This document shows positions 24,839 to 33,700 of a DNA stretch of 33,983 nt, in pieces. Below the pieces are notes generated by a model. That model saw only the letters and a list, made by a program, of their open reading frames with translations. It was not told where the DNA came from and ran no database searches. Made by a program: the position numbers and the translations under genes. Numbering within the stretch: position 1 is the stretch's first letter; every line of letters starts with the position of its first letter. Source of the DNA: Flavobacterium silvisoli (GTDB lineage Bacteria; Bacteroidota; Bacteroidia; Flavobacteriales; Flavobacteriaceae); contig NZ_SJPE01000022.1 in the NCBI RefSeq assembly GCF_004329815.1, positions 1 through 33,983 on the forward strand, in the 5' to 3' direction.

Positions 24839-25921
24839 ATGGAACAATTTGTAGTATCAGCCCGAAAATACCGACCGCAAACGTTTAAAGACGTAGTGGG
24901 ACAACAGGCTATTACCAACACTTTGCTCAATGCCATTGAGAACAATCATTTGGCTTCTGCCCTGTTGTTTACCGGTCCGCGTGGTGTGGGTAAAACTACT
25001 TGCGCCCGAATTTTGGCCCGTAAAATTAATCAACCCGGTTATGATGATCCGTTTGAAGATTTTGCTTTCAATGTTTTTGAATTGGATGCTGCTTCTAACA
25101 ACTCGGTTGACGACATCAGGAATTTGATTGACCAAGTGCGCATTCCGCCACAAACCGGACAATATAAAGTGTATATTATCGACGAGGTGCACATGCTGTC
25201 TTCCGCTGCTTTCAATGCTTTTTTGAAAACCTTAGAAGAACCTCCAAAGCATGCGATATTTATTTTGGCCACGACCGAAAAACACAAAATCATTCCCACC
25301 ATATTATCGCGTTGTCAAATTTTTGACTTTAAAAGAATCACCATTAAAGATGCCAAAGAACATTTGGCAGAAGTAGCTAAAAGTCAGGGAGTAGTATTTG
25401 AGGACGATGCGTTACACATTATTGCCCAAAAAGCTGATGGTGCCATGCGTGATGCGCTTTCCATATTTGACCGCGTAGTTTCCTATTGCGGAACCAATTT
25501 AACCCGTCAGGCCGTAACTGAGAATCTGAACGTACTAGATTACGAAACTTACATCAGCATGACTGATTTGATTTTGGAAAATAAAATTCCCGAAATTCTA
25601 TTGGCCTATAATGATATATTGTCTAAAGGATTTGACGGTCATCATTTTATTGCCGGATTAGCATCGCATTTCCGCGATTTGTTAGTGGCCAAAAATCCCG
25701 CTACGCTTTCGTTGTTAGAAATGGGAGAAGCAGCACAGCAGCTTTACGGTCAACAAGCCCAAAAAGTAACTCAGGATTTCCTGCTCAAAGGAATAGATAT
25801 CGCTAATGATTGTGATTTGAAATTCAAAAGCAGTCAAAATCAACGCCTTTTGGTTGAATTAGCCTTAATGCAAATTGCCTCTATCACTTTTGATGGAGAA
25901 AAAAAAAAGCTGATTTCATAA
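24839..25921 (+). CDS. dnaX: DNA polymerase III subunit gamma (0-frame product of dnaX)
   Basis: This 360-residue product is the clamp-loader ATPase. It starts VSARKYRPQTFKDVVGQQ; Walker A GPRGVGKTT (46-54), Walker B IDEVHML (114-120), TLEEPPKHAIFILATTE (131-147) and the SRC arginine-finger motif (157-159) are intact, followed by the domain III helices that bind delta and delta-prime. The four-cysteine zinc loop of Escherichia coli DnaX is replaced by a Cys-free stretch (residues 62-80). The 0 frame ends at TAA 25919-25921, right after an A10 run (25899-25908) that places A AAA AAG in frame at 25903-25909. The -1 frame continues to 26589 and gives a 583-residue tau-like protein. The 360-residue form would lack the tau tail. 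Confidence 0.93.
   Translation: MEQFVVSARKYRPQTFKDVVGQQAITNTLLNAIENNHLASALLFTGPRGVGKTTCARILARKINQPGYDDPFEDFAFNVFELDAASNNSVDDIRNLIDQVRIPPQTGQYKVYIIDEVHMLSSAAFNAFLKTLEEPPKHAIFILATTEKHKIIPTILSRCQIFDFKRITIKDAKEHLAEVAKSQGVVFEDDALHIIAQKADGAMRDALSIFDRVVSYCGTNLTRQAVTENLNVLDYETYISMTDLILENKIPEILLAYNDILSKGFDGHHFIAGLASHFRDLLVAKNPATLSLLEMGEAAQQLYGQQAQKVTQDFLLKGIDIANDCDLKFKSSQNQRLLVELALMQIASITFDGEKKKLIS
25903..25909 (+). promoter_or_regulatory. dnaX: Slippery heptamer A AAA AAG inside an A10 run in dnaX
   Basis: In the 0 frame the codons are GAA AAA AAA AAG CTG ATT TCA TAA, so A AAA AAG, the same heptamer used for dnaX frameshifting in E. coli, is in the proper register. A -1 slip reads GCT GAT TTC next and stays open for 226 codons. 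The run is also long enough for RNA polymerase slippage, as known for Thermus dnaX. No strong downstream stem-loop is seen. Confidence 0.6.
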
Positions 25922-26589
25922 TTCCGGCTACCTATTACCGCAACAATAGTTTTTCAATTCAGGAAGTACGAAGCGCAAAGAGCGACGTGCAAAATATTGA
26001 GAAAACAGAAAACACCACACCAACTGCAACATTAACTGAGGCACCGGAGGAAAAGGTTGTACCAAAATTACCAACCGCCAACCAACCAACAACCAACAAC
26101 CAACAACCAACAACCAATAACTTACATACCACAAAAATTTCCGCTTTTTCTTTGGCCAGTATTAAAGCCAAAAAAGAAATAGCCGAAACATTTAAAACTA
26201 CCGTTAAAGAGGACGTTCATTTACCCAACGAACCGTTTACCGAAACCGAAATGTTAGAGCAATGGCTGAAATATGCCCAACGCATGGAAGACAAAGGATT
26301 TCGGATTATTGCCTCGCTACTAACCATCAACGACCCAACATTAGACGGAACCACCATCATACATGAGTTGCCCAATGAAAGTTCAAAAATCGATTTTGAA
26401 AAAGAAAGACCCGAACTTTTGGGATATTTGAGAGGTAAACTCCACAACCACGACATTCAGATTCAGGTAAAAGTAAATGAAACTTTAGTTGTCAAAAAAG
26501 CTTTTACCAATGAAGAAAAATACAACCGTTTGGTCGAAATCAATCCAAATCTGGCTCTTTTGAAAAAGATGTTTGATTTAGATATTTAA
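25909..26589 (+). CDS. dnaX: DnaX tau-specific C-terminal extension (-1 frame)
   Basis: This frame continues dnaX after a -1 shift at 25909: ADFIIPATYYRNNSFSIQEV, then an unstructured Pro/Thr/Asn/Gln linker (about 26020-26140), then a folded C-terminal part of about 135 residues (ISAFSLASIKAKKEI, FTETEMLEQWLKYAQRM, YLRGKLHNHDIQI, LLKKMFDLDI). It has no ATG near its start (the first usable codon is a GTG at 25987), and in Flavobacterium relatives this segment belongs to one continuous DnaX of similar total length. In tau, the C-terminal part links the clamp loader to the polymerase and helicase. It is either made by recoding or slippage, or the gene is broken by a homopolymer change or sequencing error. 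Confidence 0.85.
   Translation, partial: ADFIIPATYYRNNSFSIQEVRSAKSDVQNIEKTENTTPTATLTEAPEEKVVPKLPTANQPTTNNQQPTTNNLHTTKISAFSLASIKAKKEIAETFKTTVKEDVHLPNEPFTETEMLEQWLKYAQRMEDKGFRIIASLLTINDPTLDGTTIIHELPNESSKIDFEKERPELLGYLRGKLHNHDIQIQVKVNETLVVKKAFTNEEKYNRLVEINPNLALLKKMFDLDI
26086..26120 (+). repeat. dnaX: 7-bp tandem repeat CCAACAA (five units) in the dnaX linker
   Basis: CCAACAA occurs four times in a row (26086, 26093, 26100, 26107) plus a fifth copy CCAATAA. Because 7 is not a multiple of 3, it is read in three frames in turn, giving PTTNNQQ-type residues. Loss or gain of one unit would shift the tau frame. Confidence 0.85.
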
Positions 26590-26590
26590 A

Positions 26591-26620
26591 AAAAGTCCCG
26601 ATGAATCGGGACTTTTTTTA
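26591..26620. terminator. Bidirectional Rho-independent terminator between dnaX and ppx
   Basis: AGTCCCGAT (26594-26602) pairs with ATCGGGACT (26605-26613) around a two-base loop, with A and T runs on either side. The ppx stop codon (26618-26620) lies in its T run. Confidence 0.92.
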
Positions 26621-27508
26621 AATCTTTTCGTAATACATGGCTTTAACTATTCCGTCTGAGAGTCCTATTTTCGGAACATACAAATGTCGGGCTCCGCTCC
26701 ACTTCATGGCATTAAGGTAAATTCGGGTAGCCGGTATGATTACATCAGCACGGTCAGTATTCAACCCCAACTCGGCTATTCGTTGTTCGTAGGAAAGCGA
26801 ATTTAAATATTGATATTGAGAGTTTAAGTATAAAAATGACAAAGGTTTATCCTGCAGTTTTCCTGACATTTTGAAAAGCTTATTAATATTACCACCTGAG
26901 CCAATCATGGTAATATTTTCATAATCTTCGGTTACAGTTTTAATCCATTTTTCAATTTCCTGCCACACAATATCGGTTACCATATTATTAAGCAAACGGA
27001 CTGTACCATTTTTAAACGATTTGGAAGCCACCATTTTGCCTTCGGAAAATAACGAAAACTCGGTACTACCCCCACCTACATCAACATATAAATAAGTTTG
27101 ATCGGTTTTCAGGAAATTGTGTAAATCTGAAGAAGCAATAATGGCCGCCTCGGTTTTACCATCTATAATTTCAATGTCAATTTCTGACTTTTCCCTGATG
27201 ATGCCGGTTACTTCTTTTCCGTTGTAGGCTTCGCGCATGGCCGAAGTGGCACAGGCTTTATACTTTTCTACTTTATATACTTTCATCAAAAGTTGAAAAG
27301 CTTTCATGGCATCAACCATCCGGTCAATGTTTTCTTCCGAAATTTCACCTACGGTAAAAGCGTCCTGCCCGAGTCGAATGGGTACTCGAATCAAGGCACT
27401 TTTATTGAACTGAGTATCTTTTCCGGGTTGTTCTACGACGTTAGCAATGAGCAATCGCATAGCATTGGAACCGATATCGATAGCTGCATATTTTTTAATT
27501 GAAATCAT
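26618..27508 (-). CDS. ppx: Exopolyphosphatase, Ppx/GppA family
   Basis: This 296-residue enzyme of the actin-like phosphatase superfamily releases phosphate from the ends of polyphosphate, or acts on pppGpp. Phosphate-1 motif AAIDIGSNAMRLL (8-20), IDGKTEAA with the likely catalytic E120, and phosphate-2 motif YVDVGGGSTEFS (141-152) are present, with MIGSGGNINKL further on. It has only the two core domains and lacks the C-terminal domains of the roughly 500-residue E. coli enzyme. It lies 24 bases downstream of ppk1 and ends the polyphosphate operon, so polyphosphate is the likely substrate. Confidence 0.93.
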   Translation of the reverse strand: MISIKKYAAIDIGSNAMRLLIANVVEQPGKDTQFNKSALIRVPIRLGQDAFTVGEISEENIDRMVDAMKAFQLLMKVYKVEKYKACATSAMREAYNGKEVTGIIREKSEIDIEIIDGKTEAAIIASSDLHNFLKTDQTYLYVDVGGGSTEFSLFSEGKMVASKSFKNGTVRLLNNMVTDIVWQEIEKWIKTVTEDYENITMIGSGGNINKLFKMSGKLQDKPLSFLYLNSQYQYLNSLSYEQRIAELGLNTDRADVIIPATRIYLNAMKWSGARHLYVPKIGLSDGIVKAMYYEKI

Positions 27509-27532
27509 ATTCTTGGTTCAATACTGATGCGT

Positions 27533-29653
27533 TTATAATTTGTCTTGAATTACTTCCAAACGATCGCGGTAGTAATTATAAGTTTCGTGCTGTGCTCTGA
27601 AAATAGGCTCCCCTTCTTTACGGGTTCGGTATTTATTCTCGAATTTTTCAGAATGGAATCGGGCTTTGACGTTTCCTTTCCAACCAACATTAAAGGTGTC
27701 TATAATTTGCTTTTTGATTTCAGGATCATAAATAGGACATGTAACTTCTACCCTTCCGTCTAAATTTCGCGTCATGAAATCAGCCGAAGAAATATAAACC
27801 TCGGGATCATCATTATTACAGAAAATGTAAGAACGCGTGTGCTCTAAAAAGTAATCAACAATACTCACGGCTTCAATATTTTCACTCATTCCTTTAACTC
27901 CCGGAATCAAGGAACAGATACCGCGCACCTGCAATTTGATTTTTACTCCGGCATTGCTGGCTTCGTACAATTTATCAATAATAGGATAATCTGAAAGGCT
28001 GTTCATTTTTAAATTAATATACGCCGGTCGGCCTACTTTGGCATTATTGATCTCGCGGTCAATCAGTTTGTAAAACTTAGAACGAGTGTAATGCGGGGAA
28101 ACAATCAGGTGCTTGTAACGGTGTATTCGGTAATTAACATCAAAGAAATCAAAGATTTTATTGACGTCTTTCAAAATTTGTTGGTGACTGGTGAACAGGG
28201 TTAAATCGGTGTAAATCTTAGCTGTAGTTTCGTTAAAGTTTCCGGTAGAAATAAATCCGTAACGCTTTAATTTTCCGTCTTCAATCCTGTCTATGACACA
28301 TATTTTACTATGTACTTTTAGGCCTTTGATTCCAAAAATGAGCTCGATCCCTTCTTGCTGCATTTGCTCGGCATAGGATATATTACTGGCTTCGTCAAAA
28401 CGGGCCTGAAGCTCTATTTGCACAATAACTTTCTTGCCGTTTTTAGCCGCATTGATAAGTGAACTTACAATTTGCGAATTTTTGGCCAAACGGTACAACG
28501 TAATTTTTATTGAGGTTACTTTCGGATCCAAGGCTGCTTCTCTGAGGAATTTAATCAAATACGAAAACGACTGAAACGGTGCGTTTACCAGATAATCTTT
28601 TTTGGCAATGCGGTTTAAAATACTGCCATCCAAAGAAAGTCCTTCAACCGGAAGTGGTATTCTTGGCGGGTACAGCAAGTCAAATCTTCCTAAATTTGGG
28701 AAACTCATATAATCGCGGCGGTTGTGGTATCTACCCCCCGGAATTATACTATCTGAGGCATCAATCCCCATTTTATTCAGGAAAAATTTCAAGGTGTCTT
28801 TATCAATATTTTGGTCGTACACAAAACGAACGGGCTCACCTATTCTTCTGTCTTTTACTGAAGTGGCAATCTTCTCGAGCATACTTTTACTCATGTCACT
28901 GTCAATATCGAGCTGAGCATCACGGGTAATTTTTATCATATGAGCAGAGATGCTTTCGTAATCAAAAATATTGAAGATACTGCTCAGGTTGTATCGTATC
29001 ACATCATCCAAAAGCATCAAATATTGTTTGCCGTCTTTGTTAGGAAGTTCTACAATTCGGTTAGTATTTTTGGGGATTTCGATAACAGCATAACGCACCT
29101 CGGGTTTTACTTTTTTGACCAAGCCTAACATTTTGGGTTTCGCTTCTGTTTTCATAACCAACTTCACAGCCAAATAACCCGAAGTATCTTTTAAAAGTGG
29201 AAATTCAGCCAAATCGTTAAGGATAATGGTAACCAGTTCCGGACTTATCTTTTGGATAAAAAACTCTCTGACAAAATTTTCATGCTCTGCTGAAACTTCG
29301 GTTTCATCAACAATGATGATGTTCTGCTTGACAAGTTCGTTTTCTATTATTTTCAGTACTCTTAAACTTTCGGCTTGTTGTTTAATGACGATTTCGGTTA
29401 TATCTTTAACCAATTGCTGCGCTGTAATACCCCCCAAAATTTTTTCACCGGTAGCCCCGGATAAACTCAACCGGCGTATAGCCGCAAATCGCACCCGGAA
29501 AAACTCGTCTAAATTATTTGAAAAAATACCTATAAAGCGAAGTCTTTCTAACAAAGGAACCGCTTCATCAGCGGCTTCCTGTAACACTCTGGCATTGAAT
29601 GCCAACCAGCTTTTTTCTCGATCTATATAGCGAAAATTATGTTCTGTACTCAT
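27533..29653 (-). CDS. ppk1: Polyphosphate kinase 1
   Basis: This 706-residue enzyme makes polyphosphate from ATP reversibly, through a phosphohistidine. The N-domain starts with REKSWLAFNARVLQEA (12-27) and LRFIGIFSNNLDEFFRVR (38-55). The catalytic phospholipase-D-like domains show H448 (GLKVHSKICVID), the phosphorylated histidine equivalent, STGNFNETTAKIYTD (469-483), H605 (LEHTRSYIFCNN) and SSADFMTRNLDGRVE (622-636). The full length is normal. It starts two bases after the SixA-like stop and is followed by ppx, so synthesis and breakdown are made from one transcript. Confidence 0.97.
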   Translation of the reverse strand: MSTEHNFRYIDREKSWLAFNARVLQEAADEAVPLLERLRFIGIFSNNLDEFFRVRFAAIRRLSLSGATGEKILGGITAQQLVKDITEIVIKQQAESLRVLKIIENELVKQNIIIVDETEVSAEHENFVREFFIQKISPELVTIILNDLAEFPLLKDTSGYLAVKLVMKTEAKPKMLGLVKKVKPEVRYAVIEIPKNTNRIVELPNKDGKQYLMLLDDVIRYNLSSIFNIFDYESISAHMIKITRDAQLDIDSDMSKSMLEKIATSVKDRRIGEPVRFVYDQNIDKDTLKFFLNKMGIDASDSIIPGGRYHNRRDYMSFPNLGRFDLLYPPRIPLPVEGLSLDGSILNRIAKKDYLVNAPFQSFSYLIKFLREAALDPKVTSIKITLYRLAKNSQIVSSLINAAKNGKKVIVQIELQARFDEASNISYAEQMQQEGIELIFGIKGLKVHSKICVIDRIEDGKLKRYGFISTGNFNETTAKIYTDLTLFTSHQQILKDVNKIFDFFDVNYRIHRYKHLIVSPHYTRSKFYKLIDREINNAKVGRPAYINLKMNSLSDYPIIDKLYEASNAGVKIKLQVRGICSLIPGVKGMSENIEAVSIVDYFLEHTRSYIFCNNDDPEVYISSADFMTRNLDGRVEVTCPIYDPEIKKQIIDTFNVGWKGNVKARFHSEKFENKYRTRKEGEPIFRAQHETYNYYRDRLEVIQDKL

Positions 29654-29655
29654 AC

Positions 29656-30141
29656 TTATTTTAAATCTCTTGGGAAAACGACTTTTTTAGTGACTCCGTT
29701 TTCAATGTGACTCCAACTTTGATTTTCAAATATAATATTTACAAAGCCCGAAGTAGTAACATTATCAATAAAAACAGTTCCAAATTTATTGACAAAATTT
29801 GTAACAGCCTCATTGTGTCCAAAAACGATTAAATGATCATATTCATCAGGGCAGGATTTGATAATTTGTTCCAGTTTTCTTTCGTCAAAAGTATACAGTT
29901 CTTCTTTAAACACTATACTTTCAACAGGAAACGAAAGGTTTTGCGCGAAAATAAGAGCGGTTTCCGAAGCGCGTTTAGCAGCACTACTCCATACTAAAAA
30001 TGTTTTCGGGATATCATTGATAACTCTGGTTGAAACCAAATGAGCATCTTGTATACCCTTTGCCGTCAGAGGCCGGTCATAATCGCGAAGTGGTGCTTCC
30101 CAACTTGATTTAGCATGGCGAATAAGAATGAGCTGTTTCAT
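29656..30141 (-). CDS. sixA: SixA-like histidine phosphatase family protein
   Basis: This 161-residue protein of the histidine phosphatase (RHG) superfamily starts KQLILIRHAKSSWE with the nucleophile H9, followed by DYDRPLTAKGIQDA, SSAAKRASETA and VFGHNEAV with the second catalytic histidine. The layout fits SixA, which removes phosphate from phosphohistidine proteins, but small RHG phosphatases vary in substrate. It is the first gene of the ppk1-ppx operon, a placement that suggests a link to phosphate metabolism. A weak box (TAAATTTA on the minus strand, about 30160) lies upstream. Confidence 0.88.
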   Translation of the reverse strand: MKQLILIRHAKSSWEAPLRDYDRPLTAKGIQDAHLVSTRVINDIPKTFLVWSSAAKRASETALIFAQNLSFPVESIVFKEELYTFDERKLEQIIKSCPDEYDHLIVFGHNEAVTNFVNKFGTVFIDNVTTSGFVNIIFENQSWSHIENGVTKKVVFPRDLK

Positions 30142-30717
30142 AATTGAACTTTTTTAGAACATAAATTTAAGCCAATTATATGTATAATAAAAGAAACAAC
30201 CTCAAATCATTTTTAAGAAATGAATGAATGGCATCTATATTAACTCATTTCATGATAAAAACCACATTAACTGTCAATAGTTTTAATAGCTTTATTTTCT
30301 AATTAAATGTTAAAAATTAAAAAATGTTATAAACAAGATATTGTTGATAATTTAATGTAGTAAAAAACCTTATAAAAATGTTAATTAATGCTTTTTATCT
30401 ATAAAATTATACATTTTGTCGATGTTTTTTTTGGTTGTTTAAAAAACATACATTACTTTCGAACTGTTAAAACTGTCATTTTATTAAAATTATAACCCTT
30501 AAACCCCAAATAATATGTCAAAAATTAAACAAAAAACACGCAGAATTCGCTATCCCAAAGCGATGGATTAAAAGAAAAATGTCATTTGGTCGAGTTTTCA
30601 AGTCGTTTACAGAGAAAATAGATAAATAAAGTTCCCCAGCGGTACTTTTGTTAACAAATTATAACCCGAACATCTATTCTACCACAGCGCCTACAACAAA
30701 ATAACTCTAAGCCCATA
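30142..30717. other. AT-rich intergenic region with two tiny possible ORFs
   Basis: This 576-base gap separates divergent units. It holds no long ORF. A near-consensus box TACTTTCG (30454-30461) lies 20 bases after a TTTG and could start a transcript carrying two very short frames: 30515-30571 (18 residues, basic, beginning MSKIKQKTRRIRYPK) and 30579-30629 (16 residues, MSFGRVFKSFTEKIDK). Neither can be supported as a gene. The stretch 30190-30420 is extremely AT-rich with no clear pattern. Confidence 0.4.
30644..30651 (+). promoter_or_regulatory. -7 box TACTTTTG for the repeat adhesin gene
   Basis: A full TAnnTTTG match lies 66 bases before ATG at 30718. No clear -33 TTG is visible, so the nearest alternative is the box at 30454-30461. 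Confidence 0.5.
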
Positions 30718-33700
30718 ATGCTAGTTTTCAAAAAATTATTTTTTACTAAACCTAATCGTATGAAATCAAAATCTACTATTACACAAAAACTGCTTGCGTT
30801 TTTGATATTTAGTTTACTAAGTATATCAATGACGTATGGACAGTCTTTTCCACCAGCAAGTACTTCATGTACCTCAAAAGACCTTGAAGTCGTTGCTGCT
30901 AAGCTAACTGGTGGAGATTTATGTAACTCTTGTGCTACAGCAACTCCTTTAACGAGAACACTAACCCTGTCAATCAACAACACTACTGGTTCAACCAGAG
31001 GAGCGTTTGCCTTTTGGGGTACTCTGGAGATTTACAGTGGTACAACGGGTGCGTTAATTTCGTCTGTTACTCGAACAGGCTGTGGAGGACCACTTCCCGG
31101 AGGAGCAATTACTTCTCTTGATTTTGGACCAATCACCTATAATTGTGGTGATGTAATCAAGATCACCAATCTATGGGAGGCGTGGACTACTCCAGGTGGG
31201 ACATGTCCCATAAACCCAAATGATATTTCTCCAAAATGTGGAAAATTACCATCCATAACCGTTAATGGCGGTGTGAATGGCGAATTTGCTCTAACACCAT
31301 CTCAATGTGGTTCTGCTACCGGAGCTATTGACTTAACTCCAACAGGAGGAACGGCTCCGTTTACTTACACTTGGACTGCTTCCAACGGAGGTGCAATACC
31401 TGCCGGTCAATCAACCAATCAAGACCTCACCGGTTTAGTACCTGGTGACTACACCGTGATAATCAAAGATGCAAACGGATGTACAATAACCAAATCAAGA
31501 ACCATTACAGCAACTACCCCTGCTGTTCCTGTATTTAATTCAACTTCTGATATAACAGTAGCCTGTGGTGCTGCAACTACCAGTTCATTAAGCTATACCA
31601 ACAGTGGTTCGGGCTCTTGTCTAATCAGTGGGTCTGTTACTTCTACATTAAGCTCTCAGACACCAGCAGGTGTTTGTGGTGGCACCTTAGTTGAAACATG
31701 GACATACACTGATGCCTATGGAAGAACCATTACCAAAACCAGAAACATTACCGTAAGCCCGGCAGCTTTACCTATCATGACAGCTCCTGCCAATACAACA
31801 GTAGCTTGTGGGGCACTTCCGGCACCTTCTACCATTGCTTTCTCTAACGGATTAAACGGTGGTTGTTTAATCAGCGGTACTTCTAATCCGTCTACTTTCA
31901 CCGCTACACCTGGTGCTTGCGGTGGAACGGTAACCGAAACTTGGACGGCTACCGATTCTTGCGGTAGAGCTTTGGCTCCGGTGTCAAGGACCATTACTAT
32001 AAGCCCGGCTGCTTTGCCTACCATGACAGCTCCGGCTGATACAACTGTAGCATGTGGAGCTCTTCCGGCGCCTTCTACCATTTCGTTCTCTAACGGATTA
32101 AACGGTGGTTGTTTAATCAGCGGTACTTCTAATCCGTCTACTTTCACCGCTACACCTGGTGCTTGCGGTGGAACAGTAACTGAAACTTGGACCGCTACCG
32201 ATTCTTGCGGCAGAGCTTTGGCTCCGGTGTCAAGAACCATTACCGTAAGTCCTGCAGCTTTACCTATCATGACAGCTCCTGCCAATACAACAGTAGCTTG
32301 TGGGGCACTTCCGGCACCTTCTACCATTGCTTTTTCTAACGGATTAAACGGTGGTTGTTTAATCAGCGGTACTTCCAATCCATCTACTTTCTCCGCTACA
32401 CCTGGTGCTTGCGGTGGAACAGTAACCGAAACTTGGACCGCTACTGATTCTTGCGGTAGAGCTTTGGCTCCGGTGTCAAGAACCATTACCGTAAGTCCGG
32501 CTGCTTTGCCTACCATGACAGCTCCTGCCGATACAACAGTAGCTTGTGGGGCACTTCCGGCACCTTCTACCATTGCTTTTTCTAACGGATTAAACGGTGG
32601 TTGTTTAATCAGCGGTACTTCTAATCTGTCTACCTTCTCAGCAACACCTGATGCTTGTGGAGGAACGGTAACCGAAACTTGGACGGCTACTGATTCTTGC
32701 GGCAGAGCTTTGGCTCCAGTGTCAAGAACCATTACTGTAAGTCCTGCAGCTTTACCTATCATGACAGCTCCTGCCAATACAACAGTAGCTTGTGGGGCAC
32801 TTCCGGCACCTTCTACCATTGCTTTCTCTAACGGATTAAATGGTGGTTGTTTAATCAGTGGTACTTCCAATCCATCTACTTTCTCCGCTACACCTGGTGC
32901 TTGCGGTGGAACAGTAACTGAAACTTGGACCGCTACCGATTCTTGCGGCAGAGCTTTGGCTCCGGTGTCAAGAACCATTACCGTAAGTCCTGCAGCTTTA
33001 CCTATCATGACAGCTCCTGCCAATACAACAGTAGCTTGTGGGGCACTTCCGGCACCTTCTACCATTGCTTTTTCTAACGGATTAAACGGTGGTTGTTTAA
33101 TCAGCGGTACTTCCAATCCATCTACTTTCTCCGCTACACCTGGTGCTTGCGGTGGAACATTAACTGAAACTTGGACCGCTACTGATTCTTGCGGTAGAGC
33201 TTTGGCTCCGGTGTCAAGAACCATTACCGTAAGTCCGGCTGCTTTGCCTACCATGACAGCTCCTGCCGATACAACAGTAGTTTGTGGGGCACTTCCGGCA
33301 CCTTCTACCATTGCTTTTTCTAACGGATTAAACGGTGGTTGTTTAATCAGCGGTACTTCTAATCTGTCTACCTTCTCAGCAACACCTAATGCTTGCGGAG
33401 GAACGGTAACAGAAACTTGGACGGCTACCGATTCTTGCGGCAGAGCTTTGGCTCCTGTTTCTAGAACTATTACAATAAGTCCGGCTGCTTTGCCTACCAT
33501 GACAGCTCCGGCTGATACAACTGTAGCGTGTGGAGCTCTTCCGGCACCTTCTACCATTTCTTTCTCTAACGGATTAAACGGTGGTTGTTTAATCAGCGGT
33601 ACTTCTAATCCGTCTACCTTCTCAGCAACACCTGGTGCTTGCGGTGGAACGGTAACCGAAACTTGGACGGCTACCGATTCTTGTGGCAGAGCTTTGGCTC

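Noticed and set aside
25928..26171. Two minus-strand frames rich in LLVVGCWLL
   Set aside because: They are the reverse reading of the CCAACAA heptamers and nearby dnaX tail, with no family likeness.
25987..26589. An independent 200-residue gene after dnaX
   Set aside because: It begins at a GTG with no ATG near, no promoter box, and its frame is open back to the A10 run of dnaX. It is the DnaX tail in the -1 frame.
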